Under the pieces are notes generated by a model. The model was not told where the DNA came from, ran no database searches, and saw nothing but the letters and a program-made list of their open reading frames with translations. Positions 6,692-14,947 of a stretch of 34,655 nt of DNA are shown piece after piece. Every line of letters starts with the position of its first letter. Position 1 is the stretch's first letter. Position numbers and translations under genes: made by a program. Origin of the DNA: Bacteroidales bacterium (GTDB taxonomy: Bacteria; Bacteroidota; Bacteroidia; Bacteroidales; F082); contig JAEEQP010000042.1 of NCBI GenBank assembly GCA_016285355.1, forward strand, positions 1 to 34,655, read 5' to 3'.

Positions 6692-8719
6692 ATGAAACGC
6701 ACTTTATTATCCATCTTGATTCTATCAATGAGTCTATCGCTTCTTGGCAACCCCATTGACGAAACCACAGCAAAACAACTCGCCCAAAATTTCTGGAAAG
6801 AAAACAACATTATGGGCGTGAGAGGTGACAAAGTCTTTAAGAAACGGATGGATGACGCCAAGTTTGTGAATGTGGCTCCGCAATGCGGCTATTCCGAGTT
6901 TTTCATCTTCAACAACGAGAGCGGGAAAGGCTTTGTCATCATTGCCGCTGATGATTGTGTGACACCAATTCTTGGCTACTCCTACGACAACAATTTTGCA
7001 GCAGAGAACCTTCCGCCCAACTTAATAGACTGGCTTGATGGCTATGCCGAACAGATTCGGATGGCGGTTGAAATGAAAGCGATAGCTACCGATGAGATTC
7101 GGGCTGATTGGGAATGTCTGAGACGAGGAAAGAATTTGCCGATTAGGTCTGAAACACAGGTATACCCATTGATTGCAACAACATGGAATCAGGATTATCC
7201 CTACAACGAATTATGTCCTACAGATTATGGTGGCCCTGGGAATCATGCTTATGCAGGTTGTGTCGCCACAGCCATGGCACAAATCATGAAATATTGGGCT
7301 TACCCAGCTCAAGGATTTGGATTTCACCAATACTACCATCCATCTTATGGGCAATTATCCGCAAATTTTGGCGAAACAACATATAACTGGTCTTCGATGC
7401 CAAATAATAGTTCAAATAATGCGGTTGCCAAATTATTGTATCATTGTGGCGTGAGTGTTGAAATGGATTATGGGCCAAGTGGTAGCGGTGCTTCAACTAT
7501 AGGTAGTTTCCCAAGTGCAGAACAAGCATACAAAACCTTCTTTGACTATAAAAGCACCTTGCATAGCATCAGTAAATCAAACTATTCCGATTCAGAATGG
7601 ATCAATATTTTGAAAGCCGAATTAAATGCTGCTAGACCTATTCACTACAGAGGGCAAAATACAGATGGAGGCCATTCGTTTATTTGTGATGGATATGATA
7701 ACTCAAATCAATTTCATTTCAATTGGGGCTGGAGTGGCAACAATGATGGTTATTACTATATCAACACCATTTTATTCCCAATCAACCAACAAGCCATCAT
7801 CGGCATTGAACCAAATAACACGACCTACAATTTCAATTTGGTCTATTATAGTACCCCTGTAATGTCTGATGATGAGTATTGGTTTTATGACGATTTATCT
7901 GTCTATGCCGAAGTATGGAACACTGGCAACGGCGATTTTAATGGATACATCGGTGCAGGTGTTTATTATGAAGAAATTCCAGGCTCTAATGAGTACTATT
8001 TCCTTAATATAATGGACCAATGGGATTGGACTTCTAATCCATTACCAGGCACTTATTATTGTTATGGCGACCTAGAATGTGCCGGTGGCCCTCCTTATAT
8101 TCCAGGCTCTTATGCAATTGCCATGCTCTACAGTATGGATGGTGATTTATGGAATTTCATCGACTTAGGCGATTACAATTATGCTTTTTTTGATATTGTT
8201 TCATCATATACTATCAACACTAACTCTGAATTCACAATTCTCACAGGTGATGGAGTATGTCTTTACCAAAACACAGATGCTTCCATTAATGTTGATTTAA
8301 CCAACACTGGTAGTAATACTTTTTATGGTCAATTCAGAATCAGTTTGCTCAACTCTTGGGGTGATTGGATGCAAACCATTGATATACTTGAATGCACTAA
8401 CGGACTACCGCCAAATTATCACTATACCAACGGACTTGACTTCACAGGTCTGATAACAGTAGAACCAGGAACATATTTGATGTCATTAGCCTATAAAGAA
8501 TCAGGCTCTTCCACTTGGTATTATGCAGGCGCATCGGATTATCAAAACCCGGTATGGGTTTATGTGGCACCCGAACCTGTTTATGCCGACCCATACGAAC
8601 CGAATAATTCCCAAAACCTTGCTTTTTCATTTACACCAAGTTTTCAGGAAACTCCGCCACGGTCAATACAACAAGTTCAAATCTTCATAACAGTTCTGAT
8701 GTTGATTATTACAAGATAA
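6692..8719 (+). CDS. C10 family (streptopain-like) cysteine peptidase, catalytic part, ended early by a frameshift
   Basis: 675 residues as read. A signal peptide (1-20, ending LLGNP) leads to a Spi/C10-type propeptide (about 20-150; 'GFVIIAADDCVTPILGYS'). The peptidase domain has the nucleophile in YAGCVATAMAQIMKYW (Cys190), the histidine in GGHSFICDGYD (His328) and the FNWGWSG motif about 15 residues later. These are the expected catalytic features of SpeB/PrtT/interpain relatives. Beta-rich domains follow to about 640. The frame is then lost at a T4 run (8641-8644): the last 25 or so residues look random, while the -1 frame continues the normal protein without a break to 10344. One extra T would give a protein of about 1217 residues. 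Without it the enzyme lacks the T9SS sorting domain and might be exported only to the periplasm. The DNA is richer in A+T than the neighbours. Confidence 0.9.
   Translation: MKRTLLSILILSMSLSLLGNPIDETTAKQLAQNFWKENNIMGVRGDKVFKKRMDDAKFVNVAPQCGYSEFFIFNNESGKGFVIIAADDCVTPILGYSYDNNFAAENLPPNLIDWLDGYAEQIRMAVEMKAIATDEIRADWECLRRGKNLPIRSETQVYPLIATTWNQDYPYNELCPTDYGGPGNHAYAGCVATAMAQIMKYWAYPAQGFGFHQYYHPSYGQLSANFGETTYNWSSMPNNSSNNAVAKLLYHCGVSVEMDYGPSGSGASTIGSFPSAEQAYKTFFDYKSTLHSISKSNYSDSEWINILKAELNAARPIHYRGQNTDGGHSFICDGYDNSNQFHFNWGWSGNNDGYYYINTILFPINQQAIIGIEPNNTTYNFNLVYYSTPVMSDDEYWFYDDLSVYAEVWNTGNGDFNGYIGAGVYYEEIPGSNEYYFLNIMDQWDWTSNPLPGTYYCYGDLECAGGPPYIPGSYAIAMLYSMDGDLWNFIDLGDYNYAFFDIVSSYTINTNSEFTILTGDGVCLYQNTDASINVDLTNTGSNTFYGQFRISLLNSWGDWMQTIDILECTNGLPPNYHYTNGLDFTGLITVEPGTYLMSLAYKESGSSTWYYAGASDYQNPVWVYVAPEPVYADPYEPNNSQNLAFSFTPSFQETPPRSIQQVQIFITVLMLIITR
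8641..8644 (+). other. Single-base frameshift site in the C10 peptidase gene (T4 run)
   Basis: Upstream codons read ...ACA CCA AGT TTT CAG, leading into nonsense and a stop at 8717. Reading TTT TCA GGA AAC from 8641 instead gives FSGNSATVNTTSSN and continues without a stop through 10344. Loss of one T from an original T5 run, in the cell or in sequencing or assembly, explains it most simply. Confidence 0.85.
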
Positions 8720-10344
8720 ATCTCAATTCTGGATATGATTACACCATCACACCAACCCTTCATGACGCATTTTGGAGTGGAAATGGAAACACCTATTCCG
8801 TCGAAGCCCAGTTTGCTTATTCGACCGACGGAACAAATTGGTCCGGTTTCTACTGGGGCGACTTGGCTGGTAGTATTATGATTGAAGATGGTGGAACTAT
8901 TTATTTTGATGTTATACCTTATTATGAAGGTGACATCGGCACTTACTTATTAAATATTGGCATCACCCGAACCCAACACACCAATAGTTATAATATTTCA
9001 GTTTCTGCCAGTCCCAGCAATGGCGGCAGTGTGTCAGGTGGAGGCACTTACAATCAAGGCCAGTCATGTACGGTTCATGCGACAGCCAACACAGGCTTTA
9101 CTTTCGTCAACTGGACAGAAAACGGCACACAAGTATCCACCAATGCCAATTACACTTTCACGGTAACTGAAAACAGGAATTTGGTGGCCAACTTCCAAGC
9201 CCAGCCGCAGCAATACACAATTAACGTGTCAGCCAGTCCGACCAATGGCGGCAGTGTCACAGGAGGCGGCACCTATCAGCAAGGCCAAACTTGCACAGTG
9301 AGTGCCACTGCCAACAGCGGGTACAATTTCGTCAACTGGACAGAAAACGGAACGCAAGTATCCACCAATACCAGTTATAGTTTTACCGTAACCAGCAATA
9401 GAAACTTGGTTGCCCATTTCACAACCCAAAATTATGTCATTACAGCCGTGGCCGACCCGACGGCTGGCGGCACAGTGACAGGAAGCGGAGGATATAACTA
9501 TGGAGAAAATTGCACTCTAACTGCCACAGCCAATGCTGGTTATACATTCATCAATTGGACCAAAAACGGCACGCAAGTATCTTCTAATCCGACCTATACT
9601 TTCACGGTTACGGAAACGGCAACCTACGTGGCGCATTTCTCCATCCAAAGTTATACCGTCACAACCTCATCCTCACCTTCCAATGGAGGCACTACGACTG
9701 GCGGCGGCTCCTATAACTATGGGCAGACCTGTACCGTCACGGCATCCGCAGCAAACGGTTACACATTTACCAACTGGACAGAAAACGGTACGCAGGTCTC
9801 AACCAATGCCAATTATAGCTTTACAGTAACAAACAACCGAAACTTAGTCGCCAATTTTGCACAAAACGCCCACACTATTCATGCTACAGCGGGAGCAAAC
9901 GGCATTATCACACCATCAGGGACAATCACCGTGGCGCATGGCGCAAACCAATCTTTTGCCATGATTCCAGACGAAGGTTATGAAGTCCAAGATGTCTATA
10001 TTGATGGTAATCCTGTCGGCCCGATGACTTCCTACACCTTCACCAATGTGACCGCTGACCACTATATTCATGTCACCTTTATTCATTCGGATGGTGTAGG
10101 AGAAATCAACAACATCTCGGCTATTGTTTATCCTAACCCAACCACTGGAATTGTGAACATCAAATGTGATGAGACGGTGCAAATCAATGTCTTCGATACT
10201 TTTGGACAATTGCTCTCAAGCCAAAACTCGAATGGCAATGACCATGAAATCATCGACATTAGCAACTTCCCCAATGGTCTTTATCTAATACAATTGATAA
10301 GTCAAAAAGGAATGTCCACAAAACAAATCATCAAGATTCAATAA
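8644..10344 (+). pseudogene. Detached C-terminal half of the C10 peptidase: InlB-like repeats and T9SS sorting domain
   Basis: This frame continues the peptidase. A pre-peptidase-C-terminal-like beta domain comes first ('SSDVDYYKINLNSGYDYTIT', about 8690-8980). Four tandem repeats of 73-75 residues follow, starting at 8989, 9214, 9433 and 9652. Each holds S-x-S-x-G-G-x-x-x-G-G-G-x-Y-x-x-G-x-x-C-T-V and NWTENGTQVS motifs typical of InlB_B/Flg_new-type repeats. A fifth, diverged copy starts at 9871. The last 80 residues (about 10100-10344; 'IVYPNPTTGIVNIK ... NGLYLIQLI') form a type A T9SS sorting domain, directing export through the outer membrane and surface anchoring. The first in-frame ATG is at 8878, well inside a domain, so independent translation is unlikely. 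It is labelled a pseudogene part because of the frameshift, which may be a sequencing error. Confidence 0.8.
8989..10083 (+). repeat. Tandem coding repeats, five units of about 219-225 bp
   Basis: Units start at 8989, 9214, 9433, 9652 and 9871. The first, second and fourth keep the segment coding NWTENGTQVS nearly unchanged at DNA level; the third has NWTKNGTQVS and the fifth is diverged. This points to recent unit duplication or gene conversion in a surface-exposed stalk region. Confidence 0.85.
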
Positions 10345-10362
10345 TTGGGGTCTTACTATCTG

Positions 10363-10400
10363 TAAAACTCCCAAAGCGTTCAATCGTTTTGGGAGTTTTA
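10363..10400 (+). terminator. Rho-independent terminator after the C10 peptidase gene
   Basis: TAAAACTCCCAAA (10363-10375) pairs with TTTTGGGAGTTTTA (10387-10400) around an 11-nt loop. The stem is flanked by A-rich and T-rich arms, so it could work in both directions. Confidence 0.8.
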
Positions 10401-10453
10401 TGTATACATCATTTTTCTTTTCCACATGTGCCTTACATTTCCCCGAATTGTTG

Positions 10454-10461
10454 TACTTTTG
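10454..10461 (+). promoter_or_regulatory. Bacteroidota -7 promoter box for the PorE-like gene
   Basis: TACTTTTG matches TAnnTTTG. It lies 45 bp before the ATG at 10507 and just after the upstream terminator. Confidence 0.65.
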
Positions 10462-10506
10462 CCCAATAATAAAAACGCCGTTTCCGCGTTTGTAAAATGA
10501 GAATTT

Positions 10507-12969
10507 ATGTCTATGAAAAGATACCTCCTGATTATCCTATCGGCCCTGTTCATCTTTATGAGCAGCGACCTTTATGCGCAAAGAAGAAACCCCGCCAAGA
10601 ATGCTGATTTGGCCTTTGGGCGCAAGCAATACACCGAGGCCGTCGACCGCTACAAGAAAGCTTACCGCAGGGTGCGCCGCAACAAGGACGAACGCAACCG
10701 CATCAGCTTCCAAATGGCGGAATGCTATCGGCTTATCGGCCTCACCAAACGCGCCGAGCCTTACTACAAACGCCTGCTGAAGACCGAGTACCCGAACACC
10801 CATCCGGAGGTCTATCTCTATCTCGCCGACACCTACAAGATGAACCAGAAATACAAGGATGCCATCGAGATGTATGAGACCTACGCCGAAAAGATGCCCG
10901 AAGACCCGCGAGGACAATTGGGCGCGGAGACCACGCGGATGATTGAGGAATGGATGGAGAATCCCTCCAAATACCAACTCACCGAAATGAAAAAGGTGAA
11001 TTCGACCAAGGACTCCGACTATGGTGCCTGCTGGATCAACAACAACTACAACGAAATCATCTTCACCTCCAACCGCGATGCCGCCACCGGCAAGGAAAAA
11101 GACGGCATCACTGGTCAGGAGTTTGCCGATTTCTTTATCTCAAAACAGGACCGCAAAGGCGACTGGAGTACGCCTGTGCTTGCAGACGAAAGCGAGAACA
11201 TCAACACCGAGGCCAGCGAAGGCACGCCTTACATGAACTCGAAATATACCAAAATGTATTTCACCCGCTGCCAAAACGGTGCCCACCGCAAAAACGGTTG
11301 CCAGATTATGGTGGCTGGCAAGAGCGGCGGATCTTTCTCCGAGGCGCGTCCAGTAGAAATTGCGGGCGTCGACACCTTGGACATCGTCGGACACCCTACC
11401 CTATCAAGTGACGAACTCATCATGTATTTTGCTGCCGAACGCAAAGGTGGTTTTGGCGGCAATGATATCTACGTGGCCATGCGCGACAATGCCACTGAGC
11501 CGTTCAAGCATCCCTTCAACCTTGGCGAGAGAATCAACACGGCGGGCAACGAGGTGTTTCCGTTCCTGAGATACGACACCGTGCTCTATTTCGCCTCCGA
11601 CGGTCACGGCGGCATGGGTGGTCTGGACATCTTCGTCTCTTCCATGGACACTGCCGGCGAATGGGGCGAGCCACGCAACCTGAAATATCCCATCAACTCG
11701 ACTGGTGACGACTTCGCCATCATGTTCCACCCCACCGAGGAGCGTGGTTTCATCTCTTCCAACCGTGGCAACACCCGAGGCTTGGACAACATCTATTACT
11801 TTGAGGAGCCGCCCATCCTGTTCACCTTCTCGGGCACGGTCAAGGACGCCAAGACCAAGCAGTATGTCAGCAACGCCGCTGTGCGCCTGATTGGTAGCGA
11901 CGGCTCGAACATCATGACCCGCACCAACAACAAAGGTTACTTCAACTTCAGCGACAGCCAAATCAACAAGAACACGACTTACGACATCACCATCGACAAG
12001 GACAACTACTTCACCCTGACAGCGCAAGAGACCACCATCGGGCTGGAGTTCAGCAAGGACATCGAGAAAGATTACGACATCGAGCCCATCCCGCAGGAGC
12101 CTATCATGCTGCCCGACATTCTTTACGACTTGGGCAAATGGGACCTGAAGCCACAGTTTGAAGACTCGCTGCAAGGCCTGATCGAGACCCTGCAAGTCAA
12201 CCCGACCATTACAATTGAGTTGGCTTCACATACCGACTCGCGTGACACCGACGAGCACAACGACATCCTATCGCAGAAACGTGCCCAGAGCGTCGTCGAC
12301 TACCTCATCATCCGTGGCATCGACCCGCTCCGTTTGACAGCGAAAGGCTATGGTGAAAGAGTGCCGCGCACCATCCAAAACGACATCACCATGAAAGGCT
12401 ACACCTTCAAGGCTGGGACGAGACTTACCGAGGACTTCATCAACAAGTTACCGAATACCGAAGTGAAGGAAGCCGCCCACCAGATGAACCGCCGCACCGA
12501 GTTCCGCATCCTGAGGAAGGACTATGTGCCGCGCACCATCATCAACGAAGGCGGCACTGTCAACATCGCCATCAACCCGCAGGAAGAACAAAGCGAGATG
12601 TTCACCGTCGACAAGAAGGGGTATTTCAACTTCTTCGCTAACGTGGACGGTTACAACGAGCCTTTCACCTTCAGCCAAAACGCCGACTTCTGCATTTCGG
12701 AAAGCCGTGCTTTGGACTTGCTAAAGAACGGACGCCTCACCGCCGACGACTTCAAGGGCGATGTGGAAAAAATCCTCACCACAGGCGGCATCCAAGACGG
12801 TGCCATAGTAGTCATCAAGGAAGTGAGAATTGCCGGACGCTCGCTCTACAATGTGGAGTGCAAGGTCGTCAACAAGATGATTGAGCAATGGGTCATCGGA
12901 CAAAAAGACATGAAGAAGCTTGGTAATTTCGAGTTTGATACTAAAGAGAAAAAGTTAAAGTTCAAATAA
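10507..12969 (+). CDS. PorE-like envelope protein: TPR, PD40 propeller, CarboxypepD_reg-like and OmpA domains
   Basis: 820 residues. The order is: signal peptide (about 1-25, ending LYAQ; no lipobox cysteine), TPR-like helices (about 28-130), a WD40-like/PD40 beta-propeller with repeated 'F.SNR' and 'YFAS/A' strands (about 150-430), a carboxypeptidase-regulatory-like fold (about 438-520, 'FSGTVKDAKTKQYVSNAAVRL'), and an OmpA peptidoglycan-binding domain (about 535-665, 'ELASHTDSRDTDEHNDILSQKRAQSVVDYL'). This order is that of PorE (PG1058), which ties the T9SS to peptidoglycan. An extra C-terminal part of about 150 residues (670-820) follows; I do not recognise it. PorE itself is shorter and a lipoprotein, so this could be a paralogue of the same architecture. 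Two T9SS-tagged proteins in the window fit the context. Confidence 0.85.
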   Translation: MSMKRYLLIILSALFIFMSSDLYAQRRNPAKNADLAFGRKQYTEAVDRYKKAYRRVRRNKDERNRISFQMAECYRLIGLTKRAEPYYKRLLKTEYPNTHPEVYLYLADTYKMNQKYKDAIEMYETYAEKMPEDPRGQLGAETTRMIEEWMENPSKYQLTEMKKVNSTKDSDYGACWINNNYNEIIFTSNRDAATGKEKDGITGQEFADFFISKQDRKGDWSTPVLADESENINTEASEGTPYMNSKYTKMYFTRCQNGAHRKNGCQIMVAGKSGGSFSEARPVEIAGVDTLDIVGHPTLSSDELIMYFAAERKGGFGGNDIYVAMRDNATEPFKHPFNLGERINTAGNEVFPFLRYDTVLYFASDGHGGMGGLDIFVSSMDTAGEWGEPRNLKYPINSTGDDFAIMFHPTEERGFISSNRGNTRGLDNIYYFEEPPILFTFSGTVKDAKTKQYVSNAAVRLIGSDGSNIMTRTNNKGYFNFSDSQINKNTTYDITIDKDNYFTLTAQETTIGLEFSKDIEKDYDIEPIPQEPIMLPDILYDLGKWDLKPQFEDSLQGLIETLQVNPTITIELASHTDSRDTDEHNDILSQKRAQSVVDYLIIRGIDPLRLTAKGYGERVPRTIQNDITMKGYTFKAGTRLTEDFINKLPNTEVKEAAHQMNRRTEFRILRKDYVPRTIINEGGTVNIAINPQEEQSEMFTVDKKGYFNFFANVDGYNEPFTFSQNADFCISESRALDLLKNGRLTADDFKGDVEKILTTGGIQDGAIVVIKEVRIAGRSLYNVECKVVNKMIEQWVIGQKDMKKLGNFEFDTKEKKLKFK

Positions 12970-12970
12970 T

Positions 12971-13041
12971 ATTGACGCGAGACTTCGAGACGCGGGACGC
13001 GTGACAGTCCCGAGTCCCAAAGTCCCGTGTCCCGAGTCAAT
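12971..13041. repeat. Palindromic intergenic repeat A, copy 1 (GGGAC units)
   Basis: A 71-bp element runs from ATTGAC to GTCAAT. Its left half repeats GAGAC/GGGAC/GTGAC units and its right half has the inverse GTCCC/GAGTC units, forming an imperfect long hairpin. Its first 32 bp core (12974-13005) is 30/32 identical to 32438-32469. It starts immediately after the stop of the PorE-like gene and supplies an in-frame GTG (13027) ahead of purM, which is probably not the real start. Confidence 0.75.
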
Positions 13042-13047
13042 AAAACA

Positions 13048-14208
13048 ATGGACAATCGCTACAGTCAACGCGGCGTATCCGCAGAGAAAGAAGACATCCA
13101 CAACGCCATCAAGAACCTCGACAAGGGGCTCTATCCTAACGCTTTCTGCAAAATCATTCCCGACATCCTCGGCCATGACCCACTCTATTGCAACATCATG
13201 CATGCCGACGGTGCAGGAACAAAGTCCTCGCTCGCCTACCTTTATTGGAAAGAGACCGGCGACATGAGCGTGTGGGAAGGTGTGGCCCAAGATGCTGTGG
13301 TAATGAACACCGACGACCTTATTTGTGTGGGCGCAACCAGCGACATGCTGCTCTCCTCCACCATCGGGCGCAACAAGAGCCTGATTCCTGGCGAGGTCAT
13401 CTCTGCTTTGATTAACGGCACGGAGCATTTCTTGGAGAAACTGCGTAGCCTTGGTATTGGTATTTTCCTCACTGGTGGCGAAACTGCCGATGTGGGTGAC
13501 TTGGTGCGTACCGTCATCGTCGACAGCACCGTTACCACTCGTATGCGTCGTGATGAAGTGATTGAGAACAACATTCAGCCTGGCGATGTCATTGTGGCCT
13601 TTGCTTCTTATGGACAAGCCACCTACGAGGACAGCTACAATGCCGGCATGGGCAGCAACGGCCTCACTTCGGCGCGCCACGACATGCTGAACCATTATTT
13701 AGCCAAGAAATACGACGAGAGCTTCGACCACAGCATCCCGGAAAACTTGGTCTATTCCGGTCCGCATACACTCACCGCCCCCACCGAGATTCCAGGCGTG
13801 GACGTGGGCAAGCTCATCCTCTCGCCCACCCGCACCTACGCCCCGCTGATGATTCCGATTCTGAAGGACTTCCGCAAGCAAATCCACGGCATCATCCATT
13901 GCAGCGGCGGCGCACAGACCAAAGTGCTGCATTTCGTTGACAAACTGCACATTGTGAAAGACAACATGCTGGCCTTGCCGCCCTTGTTCAAGATGATTCA
14001 AGCCGCCTCGGGCACCGACTGGCACGAAATGTACAAGGTCTTCAACATGGGTCACCGTTTGGAGATTTACACCAACGAGAAGGCTGCCAACGAGATGAGT
14101 GCTATTGCCAAGGAGTTCAATATTGATAGCCAGATTATTGGGCATGTGGAGGCATCAGAGAAAAAGAGATTGACAATTAAGAGCGAATTTGGAACGTTTG
14201 AGTATTAA
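13048..14208 (+). CDS. purM: Phosphoribosylformylglycinamidine cyclo-ligase (AIR synthase)
   Basis: 386 residues from ATG 13048. The enzyme closes the imidazole ring of purines, converting FGAM and ATP to AIR in the cytoplasm. The N-terminus MDNRYSQRGVSAEKEDIHNAI and the metal/nucleotide loop 'HADGAGTKSSLAYLYWKETGD' are typical of Bacteroidota PurM, as are 'DAVVMNTDDLICVGAT' and 'LTGGETADVGDLVRT'. The length of about 386 matches the family in this phylum, which is longer than E. coli PurM. ATG 13048 is preferred to an in-frame GTG at 13027 because the latter lies inside a palindromic repeat and adds unconserved residues. No promoter box was seen between the upstream gene and this start, so it may be read from the PorE-like promoter through the repeat. 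Confidence 0.95.
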   Translation: MDNRYSQRGVSAEKEDIHNAIKNLDKGLYPNAFCKIIPDILGHDPLYCNIMHADGAGTKSSLAYLYWKETGDMSVWEGVAQDAVVMNTDDLICVGATSDMLLSSTIGRNKSLIPGEVISALINGTEHFLEKLRSLGIGIFLTGGETADVGDLVRTVIVDSTVTTRMRRDEVIENNIQPGDVIVAFASYGQATYEDSYNAGMGSNGLTSARHDMLNHYLAKKYDESFDHSIPENLVYSGPHTLTAPTEIPGVDVGKLILSPTRTYAPLMIPILKDFRKQIHGIIHCSGGAQTKVLHFVDKLHIVKDNMLALPPLFKMIQAASGTDWHEMYKVFNMGHRLEIYTNEKAANEMSAIAKEFNIDSQIIGHVEASEKKRLTIKSEFGTFEY

Positions 14209-14232
14209 CTAACCAACAAAAACATAAACATC

Positions 14233-14643
14233 ATGAACAAATCAAAGTTTTTAGTCTTAATGGGCATTTTGCTCATTTTCGGATTCACAAGTTGCAACAA
14301 AAACGGTGAAAAAGTCACCATCAAAACCGATCAGCCGGAAATAGTTAATGCACATCATGCAAAAATTACCGGCACCATCAAATCGCTTGACAAAAGCATT
14401 AAAGAACTTTGGGCTTACGGCTATTGTTTAGGAGAAGAACCTAATCCTGACATGTCACAAATGGTCTCTTGCGTTTATGCAACAAACTATGACCATCCTG
14501 ATGTATCACTACCGAGGCCCTTTGAGTATATGCTTGTTGGTCTGGAGCAAGAAACAGAATACCATTTTAGGGCTTTTGCATTTCTCAATGAAAATTCTGT
14601 CGTCTTTGGAGAGGATATTAGCTTTACAACCCCTGCTGAATAA
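14233..14643 (+). CDS. Small lipoprotein with a fibronectin type III-like fold
   Basis: 136 residues. A signal peptide with a lipobox F-T-S-C (Cys21) predicts lipidation and an envelope location. The mature part looks like one FN3-like beta sandwich: 'EIVNAHHAKITGTIKSLDK...WAYGYCLGEEPNPD', then 'LEQETEYHFRAFAFLNENSVVFGEDISFTT', the standard Y-x-x-R-A-[FY]-A motif of Bacteroidales FN3-like lipoproteins. It starts 24 bp after purM, but there is no functional link to purine synthesis and the function is unknown. The final 'FTTPAE' is the usual end strand of this fold, so the gene looks complete. Confidence 0.8.
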   Translation: MNKSKFLVLMGILLIFGFTSCNKNGEKVTIKTDQPEIVNAHHAKITGTIKSLDKSIKELWAYGYCLGEEPNPDMSQMVSCVYATNYDHPDVSLPRPFEYMLVGLEQETEYHFRAFAFLNENSVVFGEDISFTTPAE

Positions 14644-14671
14644 GTTAAGATGACATAAGTCAAGAACAATT

Positions 14672-14709
14672 ATTGACGAATTTTGGCAAAGACACCAATT
14701 TTCGTCAAT
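14672..14709. promoter_or_regulatory. Inverted repeat (operator or terminator) ahead of a small gene
   Basis: ATTGACGAA (14672-14680) and TTCGTCAAT (14701-14709) are perfect inverse copies. The inner bases TTTTGG and CCAATT partly extend the dyad. It ends 7 bp before a TATTTTTG -7 box, where an autorepressor could bind. It may instead terminate the lipoprotein transcript, since T-rich DNA follows. Confidence 0.55.
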
Positions 14710-14716
14710 AATTTTG

Positions 14717-14724
14717 TATTTTTG
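14717..14724 (+). promoter_or_regulatory. Bacteroidota -7 promoter box for the 47-residue gene
   Basis: TATTTTTG matches TAnnTTTG. It lies 23 bp before the ATG at 14748, giving a short leader, and sits directly downstream of the inverted repeat 14672-14709. Confidence 0.6.
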
Positions 14725-14747
14725 CGAAGTATGTCAAAAACATAGCA

Positions 14748-14891
14748 ATGACAAAACGTTGTGCGGTTCAAGAAATTTCTGAATTATTGGAATCACTCCC
14801 TAAAGGAGGAATAATGAAAGAAATAACAGATCCTGTCGAATGGCAAAGACAGCAGCGAGACGAATGGGGAATTGATTTGGAACAATTCTAA
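14748..14891 (+). CDS. Small hypothetical protein (47 residues)
   Basis: The frame ATG 14748 to TAA 14889-14891 reads MTKRCAVQEISELLESLP, then KGGIMKEITDPVEWQRQQRD and EWGIDLEQF. It looks like real coding sequence: amphipathic helix, charged C-terminus, and a well-placed -7 box 23 bp upstream. The 'DPVEWQRQQRDEW' end resembles the W-Q-R-E-x-R-x-D tails of short Bacteroidales proteins often associated with toxin-antitoxin loci, but that is recollection, not a search. An internal ATG at 14814 has a strong Shine-Dalgarno-like AAAGGAGG 4 bp ahead of it and would give 25 residues. No partner gene touches it; the next gene encodes a NYN-domain protein under a separate promoter. Confidence 0.55.
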   Translation: MTKRCAVQEISELLESLPKGGIMKEITDPVEWQRQQRDEWGIDLEQF

Positions 14892-14939
14892 ATTACACAA
14901 ATAGATTAGAATTATCCATTCTATTTTCAAAAAAGTATG

Positions 14940-14947
14940 TATCTTTG
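14940..14947 (+). promoter_or_regulatory. Bacteroidota -7 promoter box for the NYN-domain gene
   Basis: TATCTTTG matches TAnnTTTG. The bases TTG at 14945-14947 are in frame with the NYN gene and can be mistaken for its start, but they belong to the promoter. Confidence 0.65.

Noticed and set aside
8639..8647. Programmed -1 ribosomal frameshift in the peptidase gene
   Set aside because: The site lacks a full X-XXY-YYZ heptamer (only the TTT codon can re-pair), and no clear downstream stimulator is seen; an indel or sequencing error is simpler.
8878..10344. Independent gene for the repeat/T9SS part starting at an in-frame ATG
   Set aside because: No promoter or signal peptide; the frame opens in the middle of a beta domain that continues from the peptidase.
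13027..13047. GTG start giving purM seven more residues
   Set aside because: It lies inside palindromic repeat A and the added residues are not part of the PurM N-terminus.
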